A DNA stretch of 64,000 nucleotides from Methylomonas sp. 11b. GTDB lineage: Bacteria > Pseudomonadota > Gammaproteobacteria > Methylococcales > Methylomonadaceae. Below the pieces are notes generated by a model that had not been told where the DNA came from, ran no database searches, and saw nothing but the letters and a program-made list of their open reading frames with translations. This document shows, in pieces, positions 44,596 to 54,182 of this stretch. Position 1 is the stretch's first letter. Every line of letters begins with the position of its first letter. Where the stretch lies: contig NZ_KI911557.1 in assembly GCF_000515215.1 (NCBI RefSeq), positions 992,001 to 1,056,000 of the forward strand, written 5' to 3'. Both the position numbers and the translations under genes were made by a program.

Positions 44596-46257
44596 ATGTC
44601 AGCTTCCGATAGCCCAGTTTCATCCAACTTTATCAGACACATCATTGCCGCCGATCTGGCCGCCAACAAAAACAACGGCAAAGTCGCCACCCGCTTTCCT
44701 CCCGAACCCAATGGTTATCTGCACATCGGCCACGCCAAATCGATTTGCCTGAATTTCACGCTGGCAGCCGAAAACAACGGCACTTGCAATTTGCGCTTCG
44801 ACGACACTAACCCGGAAAAAGAAAGCGTCGAATACATGGAAGCCATCGAACGCGATGTGCAATGGTTAGGGTTTAAGTGGGCCGGCAAGTATCACGCCTC
44901 GGATTACTTCGAACAGCTTTACGAATACGCGGTGCAGTTGATTAAACAAGGCGACGCTTATGTCGACAGTTCCACGCCGGAGCAAATGCGCGCCGACCGC
45001 GGCACCTTGACCGAACCCGGCAAGGAAAGCCCGGACCGCAGCCGTTCCATCGACGAAAACCTGGATTTGTTTACTCGCATGCGTGCCGGCGAATTCGCTG
45101 ACGGCCAGTATGTGTTGCGCGCCAAAATCGATATGGCCTCGCCTAACATTAATATGCGCGACCCGACCATTTACCGCATCCGCCGCGTGCATCATCAACG
45201 CACCGGTGACGCCTGGTGTCTGTACCCCATGTACGACTACACCCATTGCATTTCCGACGCATTGGAAGGCATCACGCACTCGATCTGTACCTTGGAGTTC
45301 GAAGATCACCGCCCACTCTACGACTGGGTACTGGACAAATTGCAAACCCCTTGCCATCCGCAACAAATTGAATTCGCGCGCCTGCAATTGGAATACACCA
45401 TCGTCAGCAAGCGCAAACTGTTGCAATTGGTCACCGAAAAACACGTCAACGGCTGGGACGACCCACGCATGCCGACCATTTCCGGCCTACGCCGGGCCGG
45501 CTTTACCCCGGAAGCGATCCGGGATTTCTGCGAACGGATAGGCGTTACCAAAAACGATTCCTGGATCGAAATGGGTGTACTGGAAAACTGCATCCGGGAA
45601 GATTTAAATGAACGCGCGCCCAGAGCGATGGCTGTTTTAAGACCCTTAAAAGTGGTGATCACCAATTGGGAAGACGGCAAAACCGAAACCTATCAAATCG
45701 CCAACCATCCGCAGAAACCGGAAATGGGCAGCCGCGAAGTCAGCTTTTCCAAAACCATTCTGATTGAACAAGACGATTTTATGGAAAACCCGCCCAAAGA
45801 CTTCAAACGCCTGGTCGCAGGTGGCGAAGTCAGACTGCGCGGTTCCTATGTCATTAAATGCGACGAAGTCATTAAAGACGCTGCCGGTATTGTTATAGAA
45901 CTGCGTTGCAGCTACGACCCGGCCACCTTGGGCAAAAACCCTGAAGGACGCAAAGTGAAAGGCGTGATTCATTGGGTATCCGAGCAACACGCCCTGCCCG
46001 CCGAACTGCGGTTATACGACCGCTTGTTCAGCCACCCCAACCCCGACACATTGGATAACTTCCTGGACGGCATCAATCCCAATTCGCTGGAACTGTTGAG
46101 CAATTGCCGAGTGGAAGCCAGTTTAGTCAACGCCACACCGGATACTCGTTATCAGTTCGAGCGCACCGGCTATTTTTGCCTGGACTACGCCGACAGCACG
46201 CCGGAAAAACTGGTGTTTAACCGCACCGTGACCTTGCGCGATAGTTGGGCAAAGTAG
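44596..46257 (+). CDS. glnS: Glutaminyl-tRNA synthetase
   Basis: Class I aminoacyl-tRNA synthetase charging tRNA-Gln. The HIGH motif lies in [21 protein letters not shown], and the KMSKS equivalent is [10 protein letters not shown]. Further GlnRS blocks are [41 protein letters not shown] and the C-terminal anticodon-binding beta-barrels. Length is 553 residues (E. coli 554). It is divergent from rpoH and followed after 14 bases by the fructosamine kinase gene. Confidence 0.97.
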   Translation: MSASDSPVSSNFIRHIIAADLAANKNNGKVATRFPPEPNGYLHIGHAKSICLNFTLAAENNGTCNLRFDDTNPEKESVEYMEAIERDVQWLGFKWAGKYHASDYFEQLYEYAVQLIKQGDAYVDSSTPEQMRADRGTLTEPGKESPDRSRSIDENLDLFTRMRAGEFADGQYVLRAKIDMASPNINMRDPTIYRIRRVHHQRTGDAWCLYPMYDYTHCISDALEGITHSICTLEFEDHRPLYDWVLDKLQTPCHPQQIEFARLQLEYTIVSKRKLLQLVTEKHVNGWDDPRMPTISGLRRAGFTPEAIRDFCERIGVTKNDSWIEMGVLENCIREDLNERAPRAMAVLRPLKVVITNWEDGKTETYQIANHPQKPEMGSREVSFSKTILIEQDDFMENPPKDFKRLVAGGEVRLRGSYVIKCDEVIKDAAGIVIELRCSYDPATLGKNPEGRKVKGVIHWVSEQHALPAELRLYDRLFSHPNPDTLDNFLDGINPNSLELLSNCRVEASLVNATPDTRYQFERTGYFCLDYADSTPEKLVFNRTVTLRDSWAK

Positions 46258-46271
46258 CCGATTAACGCATC

Positions 46272-47156
46272 ATGGCCGCGCTGCAACCATTAGTTAGCCA
46301 TCTTCAAACCCAAACCGGCCAATCTTTACATAACCACCGCCTGAGCAGCGTCGGTGGTGGCGACATTAATAGCGCCTACCGACTGCAAGCCGCAAACATC
46401 GACTGGTTTATCAAATTAAACCGCGCGGACTTGGCGGCTATGTTTGTTGCCGAAGCGGCCGGTTTACGCGAGTTGGCAGGCATAGGCGCGGTGCGCGTAC
46501 CAAAAGTGATTTGCTTTGGTGAGTTTCAACAACACGCTTATCTAGTATTGGAATTTATCGAATTAGGCTCGTTACAGAACCGCAGCGCCAGCTTATTCGG
46601 CCAACAACTCGCCGCACTGCACCAAAGCCCGCAAGCCTATTTCGGCTGGCCCATCGATAACACCATAGGCTCCACGCCACAGCACAACGCCAGACACGAA
46701 GATTGGGTAAGTTTTTGGCAGCAGCAACGCCTGGGCAAGCAATTGCAGTTTGCCGCCGCCAATGGTTATCGCGGCTCACTGCAAACTCAAGGGGAAAAAC
46801 TGCTGGAAAGAATTCGCGATTTTTTCAGCGACTACCGCCCGCATCCATCCTTACTACACGGCGATTTATGGAGCGGCAACGCTGCCGCAGATAAGCAAGG
46901 GCAACCGATAATCTTCGACCCGGCCTGCTATTACGGCGACCGCGAAGCGGATCTGGCCATGACGGAATTATTCGGCGGTTTCAGCCGCGATTTTTATGCG
47001 GCGTATCAAGCCGAATGTCCGCTGGACAGTGGCTACAAAACCCGCAAGACCCTTTACAACCTTTACCACATTCTCAACCATCTAAACCTGTTTGGCAGAG
47101 GCTACTTAAACCAGGCCAACAGCATGATCGGCCAGCTATTGGCAGAATTGAACTAA
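46272..47156 (+). CDS. Fructosamine/ketosamine-3-kinase family protein
   Basis: A 294-residue protein-kinase-like enzyme that phosphorylates sugar adducts on protein amines so they can break down (protein deglycation). Family motifs are GGGDINSAYRL, WFIKLNR (ATP lysine), YLVLEFIELG, the catalytic LLHGDLWSGN, the metal-binding IIFDPACYYGDREADLAMTELFGGF and YNLYHILNHLNLFG. It is very likely cotranscribed with glnS. Confidence 0.92.
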   Translation: MAALQPLVSHLQTQTGQSLHNHRLSSVGGGDINSAYRLQAANIDWFIKLNRADLAAMFVAEAAGLRELAGIGAVRVPKVICFGEFQQHAYLVLEFIELGSLQNRSASLFGQQLAALHQSPQAYFGWPIDNTIGSTPQHNARHEDWVSFWQQQRLGKQLQFAAANGYRGSLQTQGEKLLERIRDFFSDYRPHPSLLHGDLWSGNAAADKQGQPIIFDPACYYGDREADLAMTELFGGFSRDFYAAYQAECPLDSGYKTRKTLYNLYHILNHLNLFGRGYLNQANSMIGQLLAELN

Positions 47157-47373
47157 TCATATCTATCGCCGAATCACCTAAATGAAGCGATAGTTTTGAC
47201 AAAGTCAGTTGCAACTCCCCTTCGCCATTTTCCCGGCCCATAAAAAGAATTTTTCCCGCGTCACTCCAGGAATTTACTCCCCGATAATAGCCGTCAACTT
47301 TAAGACCGAAACATCAAGGCAGTTCTACAGCCCCGTTTCGAAATTTATGACGCCAATTCATTGCACCGCTTCC

Positions 47374-48018
47374 ATGAGCAACACCATAAAAATATTATTA
47401 GTCGACGACCATGCGGTGGTACGCGCAGGTTTTCGCATGCTATTGTCGATTAGCGGCAATGTCGAAGTCGTCGCCGAAGCCGAACGCGGCGAACAGGCCA
47501 TTCAGCGTTACGATGACTCTCAGCCGGATCTGGTGGTGATGGATTTATCCATGCCGGGGATCGGTGGTCTGGAAGCGATTCGGCGGATAGTCGCGCGGGA
47601 TGCCGATGCGCGGATTTTGGTTTACAGCATTTATCACGAACAGGTTTACGTGCGGCGCGCGTTGGAGGCCGGTGCGCAAGGTTACATCACCAAAAACATG
47701 GCACCAAATTTGTTGATGACAGCGATAGAAAGCATCATGCACGGCAAAAGCTATGCGGAACCCGGACTGCTCACATCCGCTGAGGCACCCTGCGGCAATG
47801 TAGAGCATCAAGCGATAGTCGACGGCTTCTCTCCGCGCGAATTCGATATATTCAGGTTACTAGCCCAAGGTCTGACCGTCGCCAAGATTTCCGATCACCT
47901 ATGTTTGGGCAATAAAACCATCGCCAACTACGCGACGCAAATCAAGAAAAAACTGCATGTGCAGACCACCACCGAATTGGCGCATATCGCCGTCAACCTA
48001 AACATACTCAATAACTAA
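47374..48018 (+). CDS. LuxR-type (NarL/UvrY-like) response regulator
   Basis: A 214-residue two-component regulator. The receiver starts IKILLVDDHAVVRAGFRMLL, with phospho-Asp in DLVVMDLSMPGIGGLEAI and Lys in GYITKNM; the C-terminal LuxR HTH is FSPREFDIFRLLAQGLTVAKISDHLCLGNKTIANYATQIKKKL. It resembles GacA/UvrY, the usual partner of BarA-type hybrid kinases such as the one at 23936-27439, although the two are not adjacent. The long open frame upstream of the receiver is not family sequence; I use the ATG at 47374, though no clear Shine-Dalgarno is visible. Confidence 0.9.
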   Translation: MSNTIKILLVDDHAVVRAGFRMLLSISGNVEVVAEAERGEQAIQRYDDSQPDLVVMDLSMPGIGGLEAIRRIVARDADARILVYSIYHEQVYVRRALEAGAQGYITKNMAPNLLMTAIESIMHGKSYAEPGLLTSAEAPCGNVEHQAIVDGFSPREFDIFRLLAQGLTVAKISDHLCLGNKTIANYATQIKKKLHVQTTTELAHIAVNLNILNN

Positions 48019-48035
48019 ACGGTATCGCCGACCGA

Positions 48036-48485
48036 TCAGCGCAACACTCTGATCGAACCTAGCGTACCGGTTTCAACGGTCACGCTGAGGCGGGTAATTT
48101 TACTGACGCGGATTGCGTTCTTGGGTTGCGAGGGGTCGAAATTGAATTCATCACCCTCGCGAACCATGAAAGTACCCACACCGCTGACTTCCAACAGGGC
48201 AATAAACGCCTTGCCGGACGGATTCAACAGACCGCGTAGTTTGAGGTTAGGCACCTTCATGGTTTCTTGATTCGGCAAAAACCCGTAAGCACCAGCCGTT
48301 GTGCCGCCCTGCGCACCAGCCGTTTCGTACATCAGCTCGCTAGGCGTGAAAGGATCGCGCAACTGCTTTGGCGCCGAGGGAGTCGACGGCAGCGGCGTGG
48401 CCGGTGTTTCCAGGGCATGTGCGGCTAATGCCGTCATTGACAAAACAAGGCCGACAGTCGGCTTGATTAAATTTGACAAACTCAT
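48036..48485 (-). CDS. PilP/GspC-like periplasmic component
   Basis: A 149-residue exported protein. The signal peptide is MSLSNLIKPTVGLVLSMTALAAHA; a Pro-rich linker (TPATPLPSTPSAPKQLRDPFTPSEL) follows; then the HR-type domain of PilP/GspC (LKLRGLLNPSGKAFIALLEVSGVGTFMVREGDEF, ITRLSVTVETG). PilP links the inner-membrane PilMNO complex to the secretin. It is the last gene of the secretion/pilus locus and follows gspF directly. Confidence 0.8.
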   Translation of the reverse strand: MSLSNLIKPTVGLVLSMTALAAHALETPATPLPSTPSAPKQLRDPFTPSELMYETAGAQGGTTAGAYGFLPNQETMKVPNLKLRGLLNPSGKAFIALLEVSGVGTFMVREGDEFNFDPSQPKNAIRVSKITRLSVTVETGTLGSIRVLR

Positions 48486-49709
48486 TTACTGCCCCGATAC
48501 CAAAGAGAATAAGGCTTGAAAAAACGCATAATAGACAAAGCCCACCATCGAGCCTATGACCAAGATCATCACCGGCTCGATCAAGGCCGACAGGCGCTTG
48601 ATCGCAATTTCCAACAGCTTTTCGTAATAAACTCCTAGTTCCTGTAACACCTCATCCAGCGCCCCTGTACCCTCGCCCACGGCGACCATCTGCACCACCA
48701 GCGGCGGGATGCGCGGATGATCGATACTGCGCGCAATATCCCGGCCCTCTAAAATTTGGTTGGACGCGGCCAGCAACTGATCGACATAAACCCGGTTGCC
48801 CAGCAGATTAGCGGTGATTTTCAATGCTTCGAACACGGTGACACCGCTGCGCAGCAGAATCGACAACGCCCAGTTCATCTGTGCCATCGAACCGGTCACC
48901 AGCAACGAGCCGATCACCGGCAACCGCAGCAACAGCCGGTCTAGCCACAAACGGCCGTTACGGGTTTGATAAATCACTATGACCAGCAGCAGCAAAGCCG
49001 CCGCACCGCCAGCCAGCCACAGGCCATGCTGACGCACGGAGTCGGACACATCCACCAGCAACTGGGTGGATGGTGGCAAGGCCTTCCCTTTGCCCATCAA
49101 GAATTTACTAAATTTGGGGATGATTTTTACCACCATGAAAATGCCGACGCCGATTGCCGCCAGCAGCACAATCGCCGGATAAATCATCGCGTTGATGGTC
49201 TGTGCCCGCAGCGCGGCTTTTTTATCCAGGTGTATCGCTAACCTTTCCATGATTTGGTCCAAATCGCCTGTAGTTTCTCCGGCAACCACCAAATTGATCG
49301 CCATTTCCGGAAACACCGCCTTGTGCTTACTCATTGCCGAGGACAGCGATTGGCCGACCCGAATGTCTTTCAGCATCAGTCGTAAAGTCAAATTCAAGCG
49401 CGGATTGGTCAATTGCGCTTGGGCCAGTTCCAGTGCCTGCGCAACCGGTAGGCCCGCACGCAGCATAAAACTCATTTGCCGGAAAAAGAAAATCAACGCC
49501 GTGTTCGTTACCGAACGTTGCGAGGCCAACCAGTCCGTGAAATTGGCCTGGCCGAAAAAACCGCTGCTGCCGCGCCCCTGCCGCAACGCCAACACTCGCA
49601 AGCCGCGTTGGCGCAATTGCGATGCAGCATTACCCATATCGTCGGCTTGCAGCCTGCCGCCAATCTCGTTGCCGCGCTCGTCCAGGGCGGTGTAAACAAA
49701 TTCCCCCAT
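48486..49709 (-). CDS. gspF: GspF/PilC-like inner membrane platform protein
   Basis: The 407-residue platform protein of type II secretion and type IV pili. It starts MGEFVYTALDERGNEIGGRLQADD, has two GspF domains (about 65-190 and 270-395; RQMSFMLRAGLPVAQALELA, and MAQMNWALSILLRSGVTVFEALKIT) and three membrane spans. The terminal segment LIEPVMILVIGSMVGFVYYAFFQALFSLVSG is typical. It is adjacent to gspE upstream and the PilP-like gene downstream, with no gap. Confidence 0.93.
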   Translation of the reverse strand: MGEFVYTALDERGNEIGGRLQADDMGNAASQLRQRGLRVLALRQGRGSSGFFGQANFTDWLASQRSVTNTALIFFFRQMSFMLRAGLPVAQALELAQAQLTNPRLNLTLRLMLKDIRVGQSLSSAMSKHKAVFPEMAINLVVAGETTGDLDQIMERLAIHLDKKAALRAQTINAMIYPAIVLLAAIGVGIFMVVKIIPKFSKFLMGKGKALPPSTQLLVDVSDSVRQHGLWLAGGAAALLLLVIVIYQTRNGRLWLDRLLLRLPVIGSLLVTGSMAQMNWALSILLRSGVTVFEALKITANLLGNRVYVDQLLAASNQILEGRDIARSIDHPRIPPLVVQMVAVGEGTGALDEVLQELGVYYEKLLEIAIKRLSALIEPVMILVIGSMVGFVYYAFFQALFSLVSGQ

Positions 49710-49710
49710 C

Positions 49711-51363
49711 TCAGTTTACTCCGCGCATGCCGCGGGTTTTGTGGACCGCCACATCGCGTAACTCGTCCAGCGTGGTCATACCCTGCAGCACTTTCCGGCA
49801 ACCGTCCTCCCACATAAAACTCAAACGCTCGCCGGCACTGGCTTCCAAGGTTTCCTCGTCGCTGCCGCGCGCCACCAAGCGTGCCAGGGCTTCATCCAGC
49901 CACAGGGTTTCGAACAAACCCAGCCGGCCGCGAAAGCCGCTGCCCTGACAGATCACACAACCCCCCGGTTCATAAATATGCACAGCATCGTCATCTCTAC
50001 CCAATTCCGCTTGCTCGGCAGGCGTTGCCAAGCGCGGTTTGCGACAATGCCCACATAAGCGGCGCACCAAGCGCTGCGCAATGACCGCCGCCACCGTGGA
50101 ACCGATCAGGAAGGGTTCGCAACCGATGTCGATCAAGCGGGTGACGGCGCTCACCGCGTTGTTGGTATGCAAGGTAGAAAACACCAAATGCCCGGTCATC
50201 GCCGCTTTTACCGCCACATCGGCAGTCTCCGGGTCACGGATCTCGCCTACCATCAGCACATCCGGATCGTGTCGCAAAAATGAACGCAAGGCGTCGGCAA
50301 AGCTGACTTTCGGTCCGGTCTGCAATTGGGAAACGCCGTGCATCACATACTCGATCGGGTTTTCTACGGTCATGATATTGATGTCGGGGCGGTTAATTTC
50401 CTGCAGCGCGGCGAACAAGGTAGTCGATTTGCCGCTTCCGGTCGGGCCGGTCAACAGCACCATGCCGTAGGGACGGTGAATCACCTTGCGAAACTGCTGT
50501 AAGTCTTCATCCATCATGCCCAGATCGGCCAGCGTCAAACCAAACGCCTCTTGGCCGAGCAGCCGCAGGGTAATACGCTCGCCAAGCCGGGTTGGCGCAG
50601 TTGCCACCCGGATATTAAAGCCCTTGTCGATGGGCCTCGGCAAATGATAAGAAAAACCGCCGTCCTGCGGCATGCGCTGTTCAGCGATGTCCAAGCCAGC
50701 CAGCACCTTGACTCGCGATACCAAAGCGGCAGCCGCGCCGGAGTTGGCAACCAAGGGAAAATCGCGCAATTTGCCGTCCACCCGCAAGCGGACCCGCAGA
50801 CCCTGCGCATCCGGCAGTAGGTGAATATCCGAGGCCCGATAAAAATAGGCTTCGCGGATAATGCCATCCAGCAGCGCCACCAAATCGGTATCGGTTTCCG
50901 CCGTCACCGCGCCGCTTTGATCCGGCGCCGACTTTCCGGCCAATGCCTGCTTAACCTTCAACTGCAGCAAAGCCAGATCGGCCATTGCCAGCGGCAATAC
51001 CTGACCCAATAAGCGTTGCACCGAATCGATCCCGGCCCGGTCGCCCGGATCGCCGCAGATCAATAAGACCTGTTCGCCATCACTAACCGGCAACAGCAAC
51101 TTGCGTTGCACCAGACTGGGCGGAATTTTTTTTAACAAGGTGTTTTCCACCTGTAAAGTATCCAGATCGACATACGGCATGCCGTATTGCTCGGCCACCG
51201 CCCGGTGCAACGCCGATAAGGGAAAGCGATAATGAGCCTGAACCATAGCCAGCAGACTTAAGCGTTGCCGACGGGCTTCCAGGCGCAGGCGTTCCAGTTG
51301 CGCGGCCTCCACCAAGCCGCATCGCACACCGGCGTCCAAGAGATGTTCGTCATTGATAGCCAT
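49711..51363 (-). CDS. gspE: GspE/PilB-like assembly ATPase
   Basis: A 550-residue hexameric ATPase for pseudopilus extension. Residues 1-150 form the N1/N2 domains (LLDAGVRCGLVEAAQLERL, MPYVDLDTLQVENTLLKKIP). The ATPase has Walker A GPTGSGKSTTLFAAL, Asp box NIMTVENPIEYVM, Walker B VLMVGEIRDPETADVAVKAAMTGH and His box STLHTNNAVSAVTRL. A zinc motif with two CxxC pairs (CGHC and CVIC) lies near residues 440-475. It is coupled to gspF (1-base gap) and to the GspM-like gene. Confidence 0.94.
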   Translation of the reverse strand: MAINDEHLLDAGVRCGLVEAAQLERLRLEARRQRLSLLAMVQAHYRFPLSALHRAVAEQYGMPYVDLDTLQVENTLLKKIPPSLVQRKLLLPVSDGEQVLLICGDPGDRAGIDSVQRLLGQVLPLAMADLALLQLKVKQALAGKSAPDQSGAVTAETDTDLVALLDGIIREAYFYRASDIHLLPDAQGLRVRLRVDGKLRDFPLVANSGAAAALVSRVKVLAGLDIAEQRMPQDGGFSYHLPRPIDKGFNIRVATAPTRLGERITLRLLGQEAFGLTLADLGMMDEDLQQFRKVIHRPYGMVLLTGPTGSGKSTTLFAALQEINRPDINIMTVENPIEYVMHGVSQLQTGPKVSFADALRSFLRHDPDVLMVGEIRDPETADVAVKAAMTGHLVFSTLHTNNAVSAVTRLIDIGCEPFLIGSTVAAVIAQRLVRRLCGHCRKPRLATPAEQAELGRDDDAVHIYEPGGCVICQGSGFRGRLGLFETLWLDEALARLVARGSDEETLEASAGERLSFMWEDGCRKVLQGMTTLDELRDVAVHKTRGMRGVN

Positions 51364-51367
51364 ACGC

Positions 51368-52093
51368 TTACAGCGCCAAAATTACTTCGGCCAGCAGGGA
51401 TTGCGGATAACCCGGCATCGCCAACACCGGCATGCGCTCGACACTGATACGCAGCACCGCCACTTGAAACGGCAGCCGGTCCAAATCGTGAATGAAGCGG
51501 TTCAAAGCCAGGTAGGAGCCCTCCACCTCCAGGCGCCGCAGCGGCCTTTCCAACAACGAACCCGGCGACATGCGCGCAACCCAACCGGCACTCAACGGCG
51601 GAATCACGGCAGTCGCGGACACGGCCGGAGCCGCCGGCGTCATGGTCGCCGGTTTGTTTTTCCGGTTTTTCTTACCGACTGCCGGGGCCGCAGGAACCGC
51701 TGCGGCATTGCTGTTTACCGCAGCCTTGAAAACCTCATTGGCGCGCACATGAATCTGCGCATCGCGCGCCACTTTGGAAATATTCACGACCAGGAACTGC
51801 GAGTCGTCCGGAGCCAGGTGTTTTTCCACACTATCCGACTGATCCTTGACGGCCGCGAGCACACGCTCTTGTTCGGCTAATTGGCTCTTCAAACGCTCGA
51901 TGTCCTCATCCGGCTCCTCCGGAATCTCCGCAGTATGCACGCGTTTGTCGGTGGCTTCCGCCGTTTGCTGCAACTGGCCGATTTCACGATTGGCCGGCAC
52001 CCAGCGTAGCCATGCGTATCCGCCGATGACGATCACGCCGATAGCCAGGGCCGACAACCATTGTTCGCGATTACTCAAAGGGGATAGTTTCAT
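51368..52093 (-). CDS. PilO/GspM-like inner membrane protein
   Basis: A 241-residue bitopic protein. A short cytoplasmic start and one span (EQWLSALAIGVIVIGGYAWLRW, about 10-31) are followed by a coiled coil (REIGQLQQTAEATDKRV, DIERLKSQLAEQERVLAAVK), an Ala/Pro/Lys-rich low-complexity linker (about 125-165) and a ferredoxin-like PilO domain (RPLRRLEVEGSYLALNRFIHDLDRLPFQVAVLRISVERMP). It overlaps the GspL/PilM-like gene by 23 bases. It would form the inner membrane scaffold with that protein. Confidence 0.8.
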   Translation of the reverse strand: MKLSPLSNREQWLSALAIGVIVIGGYAWLRWVPANREIGQLQQTAEATDKRVHTAEIPEEPDEDIERLKSQLAEQERVLAAVKDQSDSVEKHLAPDDSQFLVVNISKVARDAQIHVRANEVFKAAVNSNAAAVPAAPAVGKKNRKNKPATMTPAAPAVSATAVIPPLSAGWVARMSPGSLLERPLRRLEVEGSYLALNRFIHDLDRLPFQVAVLRISVERMPVLAMPGYPQSLLAEVILAL

Positions 52094-53894
52094 GTGGGTT
52101 TGGATTGGATAAACGAATGATTTTGCCGTCCGGCTCGGCCAATTTGACCAGCCGCAAGGAAATAATAAAACCGTTACTGCTCAGAGGGCCTTTGCCGAAC
52201 GTCACTTTGGGCTCACGAACATGCAGATCCCAGCGGGCGGCGGCATCTCCCACCCGTTTGATAAAGGTCTGCGCGGCACTATCGCTGAGCGCCCAGGCCT
52301 CCAGCACCAGGTTTTCCGCTTCGATGCGCTTATCGTTGATCGGGCTGGGCGGCAGTGTCGAATTCGCTCCCGGACTCGCCGCCGGCTTTAATGCCGACTT
52401 GTCCGGCTCATCCAAGCGCTCGATGACCACCTCATTGTCAACCAGCGTTTGCAGCATACCCAACACACCTTTCACCAAGTCCATGCGCTCCGGAATATCT
52501 TCGTCGTAAAAGCGGGCCAGATTTTCCAGACGCGACTGCTCGGTTCGCAAGCTCTTGATCTTGTCCTTGATCTGGCCGATTTCAGCGGTTCGGGCGGTGA
52601 TGCGTTTAATCGCCTCGTCGATACTCTGCCAGCTGGCGTCTACCTGTTGCTTGTAACTGTCGACACTGCTTCTGCGCGCCCACAAGGACAATTCGGCCAC
52701 ACCGACCAACACCAATAACACCAGTACCAGCGCCGCTGCTCGCACCTCCAAGCGATCGCGCAGCGCCGGCAACGGGCCGCCTAATCGCACACCGACGCAA
52801 CGCTCGTCCTCGGCCAAGCCCAGTGCGTGATAAGCCGCCCCGGCCATCCCAGGCGAGACCTTATCCCCCACCACAGCATGGGTTAGCGGGTGCAACTCCA
52901 GTTCCAGCATGTGTTCCAGATTTTCCGCCAGCTCCGGTGCTGGCGGCCAACTGGCCAGCCAGACTGGCTCGCGCGGCGGCGCATGCAGTGCGTGATAGCT
53001 TTCCAGACAAATATCCAGCGGCGCTTTGTGCAGATTCAAATAGTGGCGCAAGGCCGTAATCCCGCCAGCGGCTATCCGCGTGCTAAACCCCAAACCGGGT
53101 TGAGTTTCCAGCAGCACCGCGTGGGTTTCTGTCGGGGGCAGTAAGGCCGCGCTGCAACCGGTCAAGGGATACATGGTTCGCAACTTCAAACCCTGCCGCG
53201 CGAAAGCGTCCGACCAGCGCTGCAACAAACTTTGATGCACGCAACTAATCAGCCAATTGAAAGTGCCGGGTATATCTTCCACCGCGCTCTGCGCCGCCCA
53301 GCCGACTTCGATGGCTTCGTCAGCGGCTTTCAGCCATTCCTGCCCGGTCAAGCACGCATTGAGCTGACTGCGCTTGATGTAGCCCAACTCCACTGCCAGA
53401 TCGCCGAATCGCCGCAAGGAAAACTGCTCAGCCAACGCCAAACCGCCACCGGCCCTGGATTTGCCTTGCTGCAAATCCATCACCGCCTTGGCCTGTTCTT
53501 CGGTCATATAACCCTGGCCTACCAATAAATGACCTACCGACCAGCGGGTAACGTGCTGCAGCAACAGCGGCTCGGCTTCCCAGCGCGCCAGTTCCAACAT
53601 CTGCAATAAAGGCCGGGGTTTGCGAGGATTGACCGGTAACTCCACCAATGTGGAAAACACCGCCGGCGACAACAAAATCGCGGAACCGCCACCCTGCCAA
53701 CCCTGGTTTTTCAGCGCTGTCAGCACATCGCCCAGGCCTTCGGCCATATCCACCTGTTCGGTTTTAGCCTGATACAGCAGTTCCATGTCCTGATCGGAGC
53801 GGCGCAGCACGGCGGCGCGCAACGAAAAGCCGTCGGTCTCGCAGACCAATAACTGCGACGGGGTAGCGAAGGGGAGAAAACGATTAAATTTCAT
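52071..53894 (-). CDS. GspL/PilM-PilN-like protein with inserted MshEN-like tandem motif
   Basis: A 607-residue scaffold protein. The N-terminus (residues 1-118) and about 196-370 resemble the actin-like cytoplasmic domain of PilM/GspL; a membrane span lies near 385-405, then a coiled coil (TARTAEIGQIKDKIKSLRTEQSRLENLA) and a PilN-like periplasmic part. Between the two halves sit two 24-residue motifs at 119-142 (VGHLLVGQGYMTEEQ, ending LQ) and 162-185 (RFGDLAVELGYIKRSQL, ending GQ), 19 residues apart. This tandem pattern is that of MshEN/GspE N-terminal domains, some of which bind cyclic-di-GMP. Such a placement in a GspL/PilM-like protein is unusual. Confidence 0.75.
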   Translation of the reverse strand: MKFNRFLPFATPSQLLVCETDGFSLRAAVLRRSDQDMELLYQAKTEQVDMAEGLGDVLTALKNQGWQGGGSAILLSPAVFSTLVELPVNPRKPRPLLQMLELARWEAEPLLLQHVTRWSVGHLLVGQGYMTEEQAKAVMDLQQGKSRAGGGLALAEQFSLRRFGDLAVELGYIKRSQLNACLTGQEWLKAADEAIEVGWAAQSAVEDIPGTFNWLISCVHQSLLQRWSDAFARQGLKLRTMYPLTGCSAALLPPTETHAVLLETQPGLGFSTRIAAGGITALRHYLNLHKAPLDICLESYHALHAPPREPVWLASWPPAPELAENLEHMLELELHPLTHAVVGDKVSPGMAGAAYHALGLAEDERCVGVRLGGPLPALRDRLEVRAAALVLVLLVLVGVAELSLWARRSSVDSYKQQVDASWQSIDEAIKRITARTAEIGQIKDKIKSLRTEQSRLENLARFYDEDIPERMDLVKGVLGMLQTLVDNEVVIERLDEPDKSALKPAASPGANSTLPPSPINDKRIEAENLVLEAWALSDSAAQTFIKRVGDAAARWDLHVREPKVTFGKGPLSSNGFIISLRLVKLAEPDGKIIRLSNPNPHETIPFE

Positions 53895-54182
53895 GGATAC
53901 TTGGGTTAAAGGGATTTTTAAGCGGTTTCCGGAATGTGATTTTTCGGCTCCGCCGCTTCTCGTTCACACGGTCATCGGTCACTAACATTAAGTTAAGAGC
54001 GGTTGATTCCCTCTCCCCCTGGGAGAGGGTTAGGGTGAGGGGAATAAATAAGGGAAAAAGCGGTATTTTGACTCCCTCATCCCAACCTTCTCCCGGAGGG
54101 AGAAGGAGCTTTTTCCTTGGCTTAATGGCAGCGAAGAGCCACAGTGGGAAAGCATCGTGAGAACGATTCGGACAAAGTGGAC
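53895..54182. repeat. Intergenic GC-rich palindromic repeats
   Basis: CCCTCTCCCCCTGGGAGAGGG at about 54010-54030 and CCTTCTCCCGGAGGGAGAAGG at about 54083-54103 are palindromes of the GGGAGAGGGTTAGGGTGAGGGG type, widespread in proteobacterial intergenic DNA. They split the locus between the prepilin gene and the GspL/PilM-like gene. No gene is seen. Confidence 0.6.

Noticed and set aside
53936..54160. 74-residue frame between the prepilin and the GspL/PilM-like gene
   Set aside because: It is made of the GGGAGAGGG-type palindromic repeats.
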